A stretch of 45,929 nucleotides of DNA from Actinomadura fibrosa (lineage in GTDB: Bacteria > Actinomycetota > Actinomycetes > Streptosporangiales > Streptosporangiaceae), in NCBI RefSeq assembly GCF_900659615.1, contig NZ_CAACUY010000058.1, forward strand, positions 1 through 45,929, written 5' to 3'. Of the stretch, positions 7,916 to 16,423 are shown in pieces. Within the stretch, counting starts at the first letter, position 1, and each line of letters opens with the position of its first letter. The position numbers and the translations under genes were made by a program. The notes under the pieces are model-generated. The model was given only the letters and a program-made list of their open reading frames with translations. It was not told where the DNA came from and did not search any database.

Positions 7916-8995
7916 ATGACTCTGCGCGTACTCGCCGCCATGTCGGGCGGCGTCGACTCCGCCGTGGCCGCCGCCCGGGCCGCCGAGGCCGGGCACGACG
8001 TCACCGGCGTCCACATGGCCCTTTCGAGCAACCCGAGCTCGTACCGGACGGGCGCGCGCGGCTGCTGCACCCTGGAGGACTCCCGGGACGCCCGCCGCGC
8101 CGCCGACGTGATCGGCATCCCGTTCTACGTCTGGGACCTGGCCGAGCGCTTCCACCGGGACGTCGTCGAGGACTTCGTCAGCGAGTACGCGGCCGGCCGC
8201 ACCCCGAACCCGTGCCTGCGCTGCAACGAGAAGATCAAGTTCGCGGCGCTGCTGGACCGCGCCATGGCCCTCGGCTTCGACGCCGTCTGCACCGGCCACT
8301 ACGCCCGGCTGGAGGACGGCGTCCTGCGCCGCGCGGTCGACCCCGGCAAGGACCAGTCGTACGTCCTCGCCGTCTGCACGCCGGAGCAGCTCGCCCACGC
8401 CCTGTTCCCCCTCGGCGACACCACCAAGGCCGACATCCGCCGCGAGGCGGAGCGCCGCGGCCTCCAGGTCGCCGACAAGCCCGACAGCCACGACATCTGC
8501 TTCATCGCCGACGGCGACACCAAGGGCTTCCTGGCCGACCGCCTCGGCACCGCCCCCGGCCCGATCCTGGACACCGACGGCACCAAGCTCGGCGAGCACG
8601 ACGGCGCCTACGCCTACACGGTCGGCCAGCGCAAGGGCCTGCGCCTCGGCACCCCCGCCCCGGACGGCCGCCCCCGCTACGTCCTCGACATCTCCCCGGT
8701 GACCAACACGGTCACGGTGGGCCCCCGCGAGGCGCTCGACGTCCACGAGATCACCGGCGAGCGTCCCGTATGGCTCGGCCCCGCCCCCGAGGACCCGTTC
8801 ACCTGCCACGTGCAACTCCGCGCCCACGGCGAGGTCTACCCCTGCACCGTCGAGCCCGGCGACACCCTGCGCATCACCCTGGACGCCCCCGCCCGAGGCG
8901 TCGCCCCAGGCCAAACCGCCGTCCTCTACAAAGGCGACCGAGTCGTAGGCTCCTCCACGATATTTGCCAGCAAAGCCCTTGGCGTCAGGCGTTAG
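7916..8995 (+). CDS. mnmA: tRNA-specific 2-thiouridylase MnmA
   Basis: 359 aa. It installs the 2-thio group on U34 of tRNA-Lys, -Glu and -Gln, using ATP and persulfide sulfur supplied by a cysteine desulfurase. The PP-loop SGGVDS is at residues 10-15. The two catalytic cysteines are C100 in PNPCLRCN and C195 in SHDICFI. GKDQSYVL and the C-terminal barrel motif YTVGQRKGL are also present, and length is normal for the family. The extreme C-terminus is odd: the last codons (KALGVRR and the stop TAG) lie inside repeat copy A, so the repeat has written the end of this protein. Codon use in the last ~30 codons is also less G/C-biased (CCA, ACA, AAA, CGA). Confidence 0.96.
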   Translation: MTLRVLAAMSGGVDSAVAAARAAEAGHDVTGVHMALSSNPSSYRTGARGCCTLEDSRDARRAADVIGIPFYVWDLAERFHRDVVEDFVSEYAAGRTPNPCLRCNEKIKFAALLDRAMALGFDAVCTGHYARLEDGVLRRAVDPGKDQSYVLAVCTPEQLAHALFPLGDTTKADIRREAERRGLQVADKPDSHDICFIADGDTKGFLADRLGTAPGPILDTDGTKLGEHDGAYAYTVGQRKGLRLGTPAPDGRPRYVLDISPVTNTVTVGPREALDVHEITGERPVWLGPAPEDPFTCHVQLRAHGEVYPCTVEPGDTLRITLDAPARGVAPGQTAVLYKGDRVVGSSTIFASKALGVRR

Positions 8996-9114
8996 CGCGC
9001 CTTCCTTCAACGGGCGTTGCGGCGATCGCTGCATCGCTCCGACTCGCCTAGCGGCTCGCTGCGCGATCAAGTTCTCGCAGGCTCGAACTTGGCTTCGCAC
9101 GCGATCGCAGCGTT
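8971..9114 (+). repeat. Dispersed ~145-bp structured repeat, copy A
   Basis: This shares its whole length with copies B to E. Landmarks in order are CCCTTGGCGTCAGGCG, CTTCCTTCAACGGGC, GTTGCGGCGATCGC, a CTCGCCTAGCGGCTCGC block, and a terminal hairpin CAAGTTC-TCGCAGGCTC-GAACTTG (9068-9091) followed by GGCTTCGCACGCGATCGCAGC. It overlaps the 3' end of mnmA by 25 bases, including the stop codon. Confidence 0.92.
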
Positions 9115-9167
9115 GAGGTGGTCGATACAACTTGAGTCCTCGCCTGACCGCGCTGTACTTGGTGCAC

Positions 9168-9309
9168 CGCCCTCGGCGTCAGGCGCTGGCGCGCTCTCGC
9201 TCAGCGGGCTTTGCGGCGATCGTTGGCATCGCTTCGGCTCGCCTGGCGGCTCGCTGCGCGATCAAGTTCTCGCAAGCTCGAACTTGGCTTCGCACGCGAT
9301 CGCAGCGTG
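9168..9309 (+). repeat. Dispersed structured repeat, copy B
   Basis: Same orientation as copy A and only 53 bases after it. It is more diverged in its left part (CTCTCGCTCAGCGGGCTTTG) but keeps the right hairpin stem CAAGTTC/GAACTTG, with a loop change TCGCAAGCTC, and the right end GCTTCGCACGCGATCGCAGCG. Confidence 0.9.
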
Positions 9310-9396
9310 CGGGGGTGGCGACGTGGGGCGGGCGTCTCGGGCGGGGGGTTGCGCGGGCTAGGGTCGGGACCGGTGATCTTCTGCTTGGAGGCGGCT

Positions 9397-10224
9397 GTGG
9401 AGTTCGGCGTATCGACGTTCGTGACCGATGAGGGCATCCGGCCCGCGGTGCTGGGGAAGGCGCTGGAAGAGCGCGGGTTCGCGTCCCTGTTCCTTGCCGA
9501 GCACTCGCACATCCCGGTGAAGCGCGAGACGCCCTGGCCCGGCGGCGCGGACCTTCCGCGCCAGTACTACCGGACGCTCGATCCGTTCGTCGCGCTGACC
9601 GCCGCGGCCGCCGCCACCGAGCGGCTGCGCGTCGGCACGGGCATCGCGCTGGTCATCCAGCGCGACCCGATCCACCTCGCGAAGGAGACGGCCTCCCTGG
9701 ACCTGGTCTCCGGCGGGCGCGCCGTCCTCGGCGTCGGCGCCGGCTGGAACCGCGAGGAGATGCGCAACCACGGCACCGACCCGACGACCCGCATGCGGCT
9801 GCTGCGCGAGCGCGTCCTCGCCGTCAAGGAGCTCTGGACGAAGGACGAGGCCGAGTTCCACGGCGAGTTCGTCGACTTCGACCCGGTGTTCTGCTATCCG
9901 AAGCCCGTCCAGGACCCGCATCCGCCCGTCCTGATCGGCGGTTCGGGGCCGACCACCTTCGACCGCGTCCTGGAGTTCGGCGACGGCTGGATGCCGATCT
10001 ACGGCCGCGGCACCGACGCGCTCCCCGACCAGATCGCCGACCTGCGCGACCGTGCGGGCCGCGAGCTCCCGGTCACGATCTTCGGCGTCCCGCCGAAGCC
10101 GGACGTCATCGCCGCCCTGGCCGAGGCGGGCGTCAACGAGGTCCTCTTCAACCTCCCGACCGAACCGGAAGGCGAGACCCTGGACCGCCTTGACCGCATA
10201 GCCGCCCAGTGCCTACCGCAGTGA
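9397..10224 (+). CDS. LLM-class (F420-dependent-type) oxidoreductase
   Basis: 275 aa, luciferase-like monooxygenase (TIM barrel) fold. GTG 9397 is preferred because TTGGAGG lies just upstream; a GTG at 9373, 8 bases after a TAGGGT box, is an alternative. The protein starts EFGVSTFVTDEGIRPAVLG. Family signatures are FASLFLAEHSHIPV at about residues 30-43, DPFVALTAAAAATERLRVGT (strand 3 and the following helix), LVSGGRAVLGVGAGWN, and PPVLIGGSGPTTFDRVLEFG (phosphate-binding region). The size and N-terminus suit the actinobacterial TIGR03619-type subfamily that uses F420H2 or FMNH2. The substrate is unknown. It stands alone between repeat copy B and the MetE-like gene. Confidence 0.9.
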   Translation: MEFGVSTFVTDEGIRPAVLGKALEERGFASLFLAEHSHIPVKRETPWPGGADLPRQYYRTLDPFVALTAAAAATERLRVGTGIALVIQRDPIHLAKETASLDLVSGGRAVLGVGAGWNREEMRNHGTDPTTRMRLLRERVLAVKELWTKDEAEFHGEFVDFDPVFCYPKPVQDPHPPVLIGGSGPTTFDRVLEFGDGWMPIYGRGTDALPDQIADLRDRAGRELPVTIFGVPPKPDVIAALAEAGVNEVLFNLPTEPEGETLDRLDRIAAQCLPQ

Positions 10225-10233
10225 GCGTTGCAA

Positions 10234-10239
10234 TAAAGT
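10234..10239 (+). promoter_or_regulatory. -10 element (TAAAGT) for a leaderless MetE-like transcript
   Basis: TAAAGT ends 6 bases before the GTG start at 10246 in a locally AT-rich patch, and no Shine-Dalgarno site is present. Confidence 0.5.
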
Positions 10240-10245
10240 TCCCAC

Positions 10246-11262
10246 GTGACGACTAGTTATCCGTGGGAGCTGGGGACGGCCACAGGCGTCGGGTCCTACC
10301 CCGGCGATGATCCGGCTGAGGCGCTGCGGGTCGTCCTCGGCGAGCTGCCCGAGCTGCCGCACCTGCCCGAGCTGCCCGCGCGCGGCCCCGGCGCCGACCT
10401 CACCGGGCGGACGGCGGGGCTGCTGGTCGACATGCCGGTGCGGGTCGAGCCGTCCGGCTGGCGGTTCTCCGACCGGCCCGGACGCGACACGCTCCGCGCC
10501 CACGACCACCTCGCGCGCGACCTGGACGTCCTGGAGGAGATCGCGGGCGGCCACGACGGACCGTTCAAGATCCAGGTGTGCGGGCCGTGGACGCTGGCCG
10601 CCACGATCGAGCTGCGCAACGGCGACCGGGCGCTGAAGGACCCGGGCGCCGTCCGCGACCTGGCCGCCTCGCTCGCCGAGGGCGTCGCCGCGCACGTCGC
10701 GGACGTCCGGCGGCGGCTCCCGGCCGCGCGGATCCTCCTGCAACTGGACGAGCCGGGCCTTCCCGCGGCGCTGGCGGGCACCGTCCCCACGGCGAGCGGC
10801 TTCTCTCGGCTGCGGGCCATCGAGGAGCCCGTCGCCGAGGACGTCCTGCGCCGGGTCATCGAGACCGCCTGCGCGGACGACGCCGCGTACCCGATCGTCC
10901 ACTGCTGCGCCCGGAACGTCCCGTATGCGCTGCTGCGCGGCGCCGGGGCCAAGGCGATCTCCGTCGACCTGAGCCTCATACCGAAGCGGGACGACGACGC
11001 CGTGGGGGAGACCATCGACGCGGGCGTCGGGCTGTTCCTCGGGGCGGTGCCCGCGTCCGACACCGTCCTGCCACCGCTCCGGTCGACCGCCGAGCCGGTC
11101 AGGGACCTGTGGCGGCGACTCGGCTTCCCGGCCCCCCAACTGGCCCGCCAGGTGGTCGTCACCCCGGCCTGCGGCATGGCGGGCGCGTCCCCGAAGTACG
11201 TTAGGGACGCCCTGAAACGCTGCCGAGACACCGCCCGAATGCTCCATGAAGCGGCGGAGTAA
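10246..11262 (+). CDS. MetE-like (cobalamin-independent methionine synthase C-terminal type) zinc protein
   Basis: 338 aa, far shorter than true MetE (~750 aa), and corresponding to its catalytic UROD/MetE-like barrel alone. It starts TTSYPWELGTATGVGSYPGD, with GVGSYPG typical of the actinobacterial ligA-linked homologues (Rv3015c type). Zinc ligands of the MetE fold look present: H219 and C221 in VHCCARN, and C309 in TPACGMAG, which replaces the NPDCGL motif. ILLQLDEPGLP (about residues 162-172) matches the DEP substrate-side motif. It may transfer a methyl group to a thiol or be a homocysteine methyltransferase with an unknown donor; the exact reaction is not shown. The ligA neighbourhood is conserved across Actinomycetia. 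The start is GTG and apparently leaderless. Confidence 0.87.
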   Translation: MTTSYPWELGTATGVGSYPGDDPAEALRVVLGELPELPHLPELPARGPGADLTGRTAGLLVDMPVRVEPSGWRFSDRPGRDTLRAHDHLARDLDVLEEIAGGHDGPFKIQVCGPWTLAATIELRNGDRALKDPGAVRDLAASLAEGVAAHVADVRRRLPAARILLQLDEPGLPAALAGTVPTASGFSRLRAIEEPVAEDVLRRVIETACADDAAYPIVHCCARNVPYALLRGAGAKAISVDLSLIPKRDDDAVGETIDAGVGLFLGAVPASDTVLPPLRSTAEPVRDLWRRLGFPAPQLARQVVVTPACGMAGASPKYVRDALKRCRDTARMLHEAAE

Positions 11263-11312
11263 CACAGCCCCGGGGCTCAGCGCTGATCAGGTAGAGGCGG
11301 CATACTCGCCGA

Positions 11313-11454
11313 GCTGCGATCGCGTGCGAAGCCAAGTTCGAGCCTGCGAGAACTTGATCGCGCAGTGAGCCGCTAGGCGAGCCGGAGCGATGCAGCGATC
11401 GCCGCAATGCCCGTTGAAGGAGGGCCTCCAAGGCCCGACGCCGAGGGTATTGCA
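11313..11454 (-). repeat. Dispersed structured repeat, copy C (inverted)
   Basis: Full copy in reverse orientation in the 248-bp gap before ligA. Its left-arm hairpin is GGGCCT-TGG-AGGCCC on the repeat's own strand (11422-11436), different in sequence from other copies but still perfectly paired. The right hairpin stem is CAAGTTC/GAACTTG. Confidence 0.92.
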
Positions 11455-11510
11455 GGTGAGAAGGCGTGCCGGGGGGTCGTGTTGTCAGTGGTAGGCGCGA
11501 GAATGGGCGC

Positions 11511-13679
11511 ATGACCATGAGCGAGGGTGTTCCGGCGGAGGCGGCTCAGCGGCATCGGGAGCTGAGCGAGCGGATCGACGAGGGCAACTACCGCTACTAC
11601 GTGCTCGACCAGCCGACGCTCACGGACGCCGAGTACGACCGGATGATGCGGGAGCTCCGCGAGCTGGAGGACCGCTACCCGGAACTGGTCACGCCCGACT
11701 CGCCGACGCAGAAGGTCGGCGCGCCGATCACGACCGACTTCGCGACCGTCGATCATCTGGAGCGCATGCAGAGCCTCGACAACGCGATGAGCGAGGACGA
11801 GCTCCTCGCGTGGGACGAGCGCGTCGTCCGGGAGGTCGGCGAGGTCGCCGGCTATTTGTGCGAGCTGAAGATCGACGGCTTGGCGATCGCGGTGACGTAC
11901 GAGAAGGGCCGGCTGGTCCGGGGCGTCACTCGCGGTGACGGGCGCACCGGTGAGGACGTCACCAACAACATCCGCACGATCGCCGACATCCCGAACCGGC
12001 TGGAGGGGGAGGGCTGGCCGGACGTCCTGGAGGTGCGCGGCGAGGTCTTCCTCCCCGTGGAGGGGTTCGAGCAGGTCAACGCCGCGCAGGTCGAGGCGGG
12101 CAAGGAGCCGTTCGCGAATCCGCGCAACGCGGCGGCCGGGTCGTTGCGGCAGAAGGATCCGCGGATCACCGCGCAGCGCCCGTTGAGCATGCTCGTGCAC
12201 GGGTTCGGCGCGTGGCGCGGCGGGAAGCAGCCCGACAGCCAGTCCGGGGTGTACGAGTGCCTGCGCGGCTGGGGGCTGCCGTGCAGCGACCGCTACAAGG
12301 TCGTGGACGGTCTGGAGGCCGTCCGGGAGTACATCGAGTACTACGGCGAGCACCGGCACGATCCCGCGTACGAGATCGACGGGGTCGTCGTGAAGGTGAA
12401 CCAGTTCGCGCTCCAGCGGCGGCTGGGGTCGACGAGCCGGGCGCCGCGCTGGGCGATCGCGTGGAAGTACCCGCCGGAGGAGGTCAACACCAAGCTCCTC
12501 GACATCAAGGTCGGCGTGGGGCGCACCGGGCGCGTCACCCCGTACGGGACGATGGAGCCGATCAAGGTCGCCGGGTCCACCGTCGAGCGGGCCACGCTGC
12601 ACAACGCGAGCGAGGTGAAGCGGAAGGGCGTGCTGATCGGCGACACGGTCGTGCTCCGCAAGGCGGGCGACGTGATCCCCGAGATCGTCGCGCCGGTGAC
12701 GGCCCTGCGGGACGGCACCGAGCGCGAGTTCACGATGCCGACGCACTGTCCCGAGTGCGGCACGGAGCTGGCGTACGAGAAGGAGGGCGACGCCGACATC
12801 CGCTGCCCCAACGCGCGGTCCTGTCCCGCGCAGCTCCGCGAGCGGCTGGCGTTCGTGGCGAGCCGCAACGCGCTGGACATCGAGGCCCTCGGCTATGTCG
12901 CGGCGACGGCGCTCACGCAGCCGCTGGAGCCCAGTGACCCGCCGGTCAAGAACGAGGGCGACCTGTTCCACCTCACGGTCGAGCAGCTCCTGCCGATCAG
13001 GAGCGTCGTCCTGGACGCGCGGACCGGCACGGCCAAGACCGATCCCAAGACCGGCGAGCCCAAGATCGTCAGCTTCTTCGCCAACAAGGAGGGCGAGCCG
13101 AAGAAGACGGTCGAGATGCTGTTCGAGGAGCTGGAGAAGGCCAAGTCGCAGCCGCTGTGGCGGGTGCTCGTGGCCCTGTCGATCCGGCACGTGGGGCCGT
13201 CCGCCGCGCAGGACCTCGCCCGCGAGATGCGTTCGATGGACGCGATCGCGAACGCCTCGGAGGAGGAGCTCGCCGCGGTCGACGGCGTCGGCCCGACGAT
13301 CGCCGCCTCGATCCGGGCGTGGTTCGAGGTCGACTGGCACCGGGAGATCGTCGAGAAGTGGCGCGCGGCGGGCGTCCGGATGGAGGACGAGGGCGCCGCG
13401 GGCCCGCGGCCGCTGGAGGGCGTGACCGTGGTGATCACCGGCTCGCTGGAGGGGTTCAGCCGCGACTCGGCGACCGAGGCGGTGCAGAACCTCGGCGGCA
13501 AGGTGTCCGGATCGGTCTCGAAGAAGACGGGTTTCGTCGTCGTGGGCGACAGTCCAGGGTCGAAATACGACAAAGCGGTCAAACTGGGCGTACCGGTCTT
13601 GGAGGAGGAAGGGTTCCGCGTCCTGCTGGCGGAAGGGCCAGATGCGGCCAAAAACGTAACTTTGCGCGCGGACGGATAA
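11511..13679 (+). CDS. ligA: NAD-dependent DNA ligase LigA
   Basis: 722 aa, the essential replicative ligase that seals nicks using NAD+. The domains are all in order: Ia (YRYYVLDQPTLTDAEYD, about residues 28-44), adenylation domain with the lysine of KIDG at K120, OB-fold, four-Cys zinc finger (C413, C416, C432, C438; CPEC...CPNARSCP), helix-hairpin-helix repeats (about 540-640, with VDGVGPTIAASI), and a C-terminal BRCT domain (from EGVTVVITGSLEGFSRD). There is a ~25-residue acidic insert (KTDPKTGEPKIVSFF region) between the zinc finger and the HhH domain. The start at ATG 11511 (TMSEGVPAEAAQ) is followed by a second ATG at 11517; either is possible. Confidence 0.97.
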   Translation: MTMSEGVPAEAAQRHRELSERIDEGNYRYYVLDQPTLTDAEYDRMMRELRELEDRYPELVTPDSPTQKVGAPITTDFATVDHLERMQSLDNAMSEDELLAWDERVVREVGEVAGYLCELKIDGLAIAVTYEKGRLVRGVTRGDGRTGEDVTNNIRTIADIPNRLEGEGWPDVLEVRGEVFLPVEGFEQVNAAQVEAGKEPFANPRNAAAGSLRQKDPRITAQRPLSMLVHGFGAWRGGKQPDSQSGVYECLRGWGLPCSDRYKVVDGLEAVREYIEYYGEHRHDPAYEIDGVVVKVNQFALQRRLGSTSRAPRWAIAWKYPPEEVNTKLLDIKVGVGRTGRVTPYGTMEPIKVAGSTVERATLHNASEVKRKGVLIGDTVVLRKAGDVIPEIVAPVTALRDGTEREFTMPTHCPECGTELAYEKEGDADIRCPNARSCPAQLRERLAFVASRNALDIEALGYVAATALTQPLEPSDPPVKNEGDLFHLTVEQLLPIRSVVLDARTGTAKTDPKTGEPKIVSFFANKEGEPKKTVEMLFEELEKAKSQPLWRVLVALSIRHVGPSAAQDLAREMRSMDAIANASEEELAAVDGVGPTIAASIRAWFEVDWHREIVEKWRAAGVRMEDEGAAGPRPLEGVTVVITGSLEGFSRDSATEAVQNLGGKVSGSVSKKTGFVVVGDSPGSKYDKAVKLGVPVLEEEGFRVLLAEGPDAAKNVTLRADG

Positions 13680-13929
13680 CCGCCCGTGGTGGACGCCCTG
13701 GTCACCAGCGGAGGGTTACTGAGCGGTACACTATGATTACCGACCGGTGCGAGGGAAGTACGGAAAGGGCATAACGGAACGTACGCAATCGGTTTCGCGA
13801 AGTTGAGCAAAGGCCGTACTCTCCCTGTCATCACGACCCACCTGAATGTTCGGACGTCTCGCGGGGCAGATCCCCCGCGGTCCGGGGCGTCCGGTGCCGG
13901 GGACGGCCCCCGAACCCCCCGAGGATGTG
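13680..13929 (+). promoter_or_regulatory. Upstream region of the first GGDEF-EAL gene
   Basis: 250 bp without a convincing gene. It contains a TACACT -10-like box (13727-13732) and ACGGAACGTAC (13774-13784). The same 11 bases occur upstream of the other GGDEF-EAL gene (23210-23220). Confidence 0.4.
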
Positions 13930-16044
13930 ATGAAGGACCCGAACAACACGCGGAACACGGCGCCGCGCCGTGGCTCCCCGTTGTGGATCTACTTCGTCGT
14001 CGTCATCCTGCTCGGCGTCACCGCCTGCGGGATCGCGTTCTCCGGGGTGAGCGGCGCCGACCTCGACGCCCTCGCCCGCAACCCCGTCTTCTGGATCCTG
14101 GGCTGCTTCATCGTGTTCGGCGAGCTCCGGCCGATCATCACGCCCGGTTCCACGGAGAACAACGGCGCGACGACCTCCACGACGTTCGCGTTCGCGGCGC
14201 TGCTCTACGCCGGGCTGCCCATCGCCGCCTTCCTCCAGGTGATCGCCGTGATCACCTGCGGGATCTTCCGCAACCGCACGCCGCACCGCATCGCCTTCAA
14301 CGCCGCCCAGTACACCCTCAGCCTCGCCGCCGCCCAATTCGTCCTCGCGCTCGCCGGCGACATGGCCCGCCCCACCGACCTCTGGGTGCCGGACGGCAAG
14401 GACCTGCCCGCCATCGCGGCCGCGGGCGCCGTCTACTTCGTCTGCAACGACACCCTCGTCGGCGCCGCCGTCGCCCTGCACGAGCGCGTCCCGCTGCTGA
14501 AGGCCCTCCGCTGGGACCTCGCCTACCAGGTCCTCGTCCACCTGGCGCTCCTCGGCCTCGCGCCGCTGATGGTCGTGGCGATGCACCGGTCCGCCCTCTT
14601 CGTGCCGCTGATCGTCCTGCCGTTCATCGCGGTCTACCTCAACGCCTCCGTCTCCGTCCGCCGCGAGCACCAGGCCCTGCACGACGGGCTGACCGGCCTG
14701 CCGAACCGCAAGCTGCTGATCGTCCGGACCGAGGAGGCCCTCGCCGAGGCCCGCGGAGCCGCACGCGGCGCCCCCGGCCACCCGTGGAGCGGCTTCGGCG
14801 CGTCCCGCCGCAGGCCCGCCGAGCCCGCGGACCGGCGCTCCGGCCTCTTCCTCCTCGACCTCGACCGGTTCAAGGAGGTCAACGACACGCTCGGGCACCC
14901 GACCGGCGACCGGCTGCTGCAACTCGTCGCCCACCGGCTCACCCACAGCGTCCGCCCCGGCGACCTCGTGGCCCGCCTCGGCGGCGACGAGTTCGCGGTG
15001 CTGCTCCCGACCGTCCGCGACGAGGCCGCGGCCCGCGAGGTCGCCGCCCGGCTCCGCGCCGCCCTCGGCGAGCCCGTCCGGCTGGACGGCATGTCCTTCG
15101 ACCTGGAGGCCAGCGTCGGCATCGCGCTGTTCCCCGACCACGCCCCCGACTTCGAGCTGCTCCTCCAGCGCGCCGACGTCGCCATGTACAACGCCAAGGA
15201 GGCCCGCACCGGCGTCGAGGTCTACTCGCCCGGCAAGGACCGCAACTCCCCGGCCCGCCTCAGCATGCTCGGCGACCTGCGCCGCGCCATCGACCGCTCC
15301 GAACTCGAACTCTTCTACCAGCCGAAGATCTCCCTGCGGGACGGGCAGCTCGTCGGCATGGAGGCGCTGCTGCGCTGGCGCCACCCCGACAAGGGCCTCC
15401 TCGAACCCGCGGCGTTCCTCTCGGTCGCCGAGCAGACCTACCTGATGCGCTCCATCACCCACCACGTCGTCGACGCCGCGCTCGCGCAGACCGCCGCCTG
15501 GTGGCGCGAGGACCTCACCGTCCAGGTCGCCGTCAACGCCTCCGGCCGCGACCTCCTCGACACCGGCCTCACCGAGACCATCGAGGAGGGCCTCCGCGCC
15601 CGCGGCCTGCCCGCCGCCGCGCTCCAACTGGAGATCACCGAGCGGATCCTCATGAACGAGCCCGCCTACGCCTCCGACACCGTGAGCGCCCTCGCCGAAC
15701 TCGGCATCCCGCTCAGCCTCGACGACTTCGGCACCGGCTACTCGTCGCTCGTCCGGCTGAAGCGCCTCCCGGTCGAGGAGATCAAGATCGACTCCTCGTT
15801 CGTCGGCCGCCTCACCACCTCCACCGACGACGCGGTGATCGTCCGCTCCATCGTCGACCTCGTCCGCACCCTCGGCCTCCGCTCCGTCGCCGAAGGCGTC
15901 GAAGACCCCCAGACCGCCCGCATGCTCCGCGACATGGGCTGCGACGCGGCCCAAGGCTGGCACTTCGGCCGCCCCATGGACGCCGCCACCGCCACCGACT
16001 GGCTCAGAAGCAAATCCGTAGAGCCCTCTGCGTCTTTCACATAG
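13930..16044 (+). CDS. Membrane-bound GGDEF-EAL protein (c-di-GMP cyclase/phosphodiesterase)
   Basis: 704 aa from ATG 13930, which has GAGG 5 bases upstream; GTG 13927 and an ATG at 13846 are alternatives. The N-terminal third (about residues 15-240) has roughly eight hydrophobic segments, beginning SPLWIYFVVVILLGVTACG, and is a membrane sensor of no family I can name. A GGDEF domain follows (DGLTGLPNRKLL; GGDEF at 351-355), with a complete inhibitory I-site RPGD at 342-345, five residues before the motif. An insert of ~30 Ala/Arg/Pro-rich residues lies between the first helix and the FLLDLDRFKEVND strand. The EAL domain has E478-A-L, ITE, LDDFGTGYSS (D598 region), IKID, EGVE and QGWHF, so the phosphodiesterase residues look intact. 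It could both make and break c-di-GMP, which controls development in actinomycetes. Confidence 0.93.
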   Translation: MKDPNNTRNTAPRRGSPLWIYFVVVILLGVTACGIAFSGVSGADLDALARNPVFWILGCFIVFGELRPIITPGSTENNGATTSTTFAFAALLYAGLPIAAFLQVIAVITCGIFRNRTPHRIAFNAAQYTLSLAAAQFVLALAGDMARPTDLWVPDGKDLPAIAAAGAVYFVCNDTLVGAAVALHERVPLLKALRWDLAYQVLVHLALLGLAPLMVVAMHRSALFVPLIVLPFIAVYLNASVSVRREHQALHDGLTGLPNRKLLIVRTEEALAEARGAARGAPGHPWSGFGASRRRPAEPADRRSGLFLLDLDRFKEVNDTLGHPTGDRLLQLVAHRLTHSVRPGDLVARLGGDEFAVLLPTVRDEAAAREVAARLRAALGEPVRLDGMSFDLEASVGIALFPDHAPDFELLLQRADVAMYNAKEARTGVEVYSPGKDRNSPARLSMLGDLRRAIDRSELELFYQPKISLRDGQLVGMEALLRWRHPDKGLLEPAAFLSVAEQTYLMRSITHHVVDAALAQTAAWWREDLTVQVAVNASGRDLLDTGLTETIEEGLRARGLPAAALQLEITERILMNEPAYASDTVSALAELGIPLSLDDFGTGYSSLVRLKRLPVEEIKIDSSFVGRLTTSTDDAVIVRSIVDLVRTLGLRSVAEGVEDPQTARMLRDMGCDAAQGWHFGRPMDAATATDWLRSKSVEPSASFT

Positions 16045-16188
16045 CAAAACCCTCGGCGGTCGGCGCTGGCGCGCCTCCCTTCAACGGGCTTTGCGGCGAT
16101 CGCTGGCATCGCTCCGGCTCGCCTGGCGGCTCACTGCGCGATCAGTGCCTCGCAGGCTCGGCACTGGCTTCGCACGCGATCGCAACGT
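16045..16188 (+). repeat. Dispersed structured repeat, copy D (covariant stem)
   Basis: It starts directly at the stop codon of the GGDEF-EAL gene. The right hairpin is CAGTGCC-TCGCAGGCTC-GGCACTG (16143-16166): four base pairs of the stem differ from all other copies, yet the loop and flanks are unchanged and pairing is perfect. The left hairpin reads GGCGC-TGGC-GCGCC (16062-16075). Confidence 0.92.
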
Positions 16189-16220
16189 GGCGGTCGGTGA
16201 TCACTCAGGCGACTACAACC

Positions 16221-16270
16221 CGCGGGTGGCTGGGCTCCGAACCGTGCGGCTCGGAGCCCGGCCACCCGTG
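16221..16270. terminator. Long hairpin between convergent genes
   Basis: A ~20-bp stem with one internal G-T wobble (GGGTGGCTGGGCTCCGA at 16224-16240 against 16251-16267) encloses a 10-base loop (ACCGTGCGGC). It lies between the converging GGDEF-EAL and DUF6458-like genes and is a likely U-less terminator. Confidence 0.65.
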
Positions 16271-16290
16271 GTCGAGCCCCGGGTGCTGCG

Positions 16291-16410
16291 CCTCTTGGCG
16301 CCTCTTGGCGCCACTTGGCGTCGCTGGGTGGCGCTGGGTGGCGCTGGGTGGCGCTGGGTCGGCGACGCCAGGGACAGCGGGGACAGCCAGGGGCAGCCGA
16401 GGGCAGCCGG
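16291..16410. repeat. Degenerate 10-bp tandem repeat array
   Basis: Twelve successive decamers with gradual drift. CCTCTTGGCG occurs twice, then CCACTTGGCG, TCGCTGGGTG, GCGCTGGGTG twice and GCGCTGGGTC. After a short break come GGGACAGCGG, GGACAGCCAG, GGGCAGCCGA and GGGCAGCCGG. The period equals one helical turn. Confidence 0.75.
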
Positions 16411-16423
16411 GGAGGAAGCTGAA

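Noticed and set aside
9069..9105. GCGATCGC motif resembling the cyanobacterial HIP1
   Set aside because: HIP1 is a cyanobacterial over-represented octamer. Here it is a part of the repeat's own sequence, not a genome-wide tag as far as the window shows.
9017..9431. Short plus-strand frames in repeat copies A and B
   Set aside because: They translate the repeat itself (RSLHRSGSPSG-like), differ between copies by frame, and are not conserved as proteins.
13831..16047. 738-codon open frame antisense to the GGDEF-EAL gene
   Set aside because: It mirrors the coding strand's third-position GC bias and has no family features, so it is an artefact of high GC.
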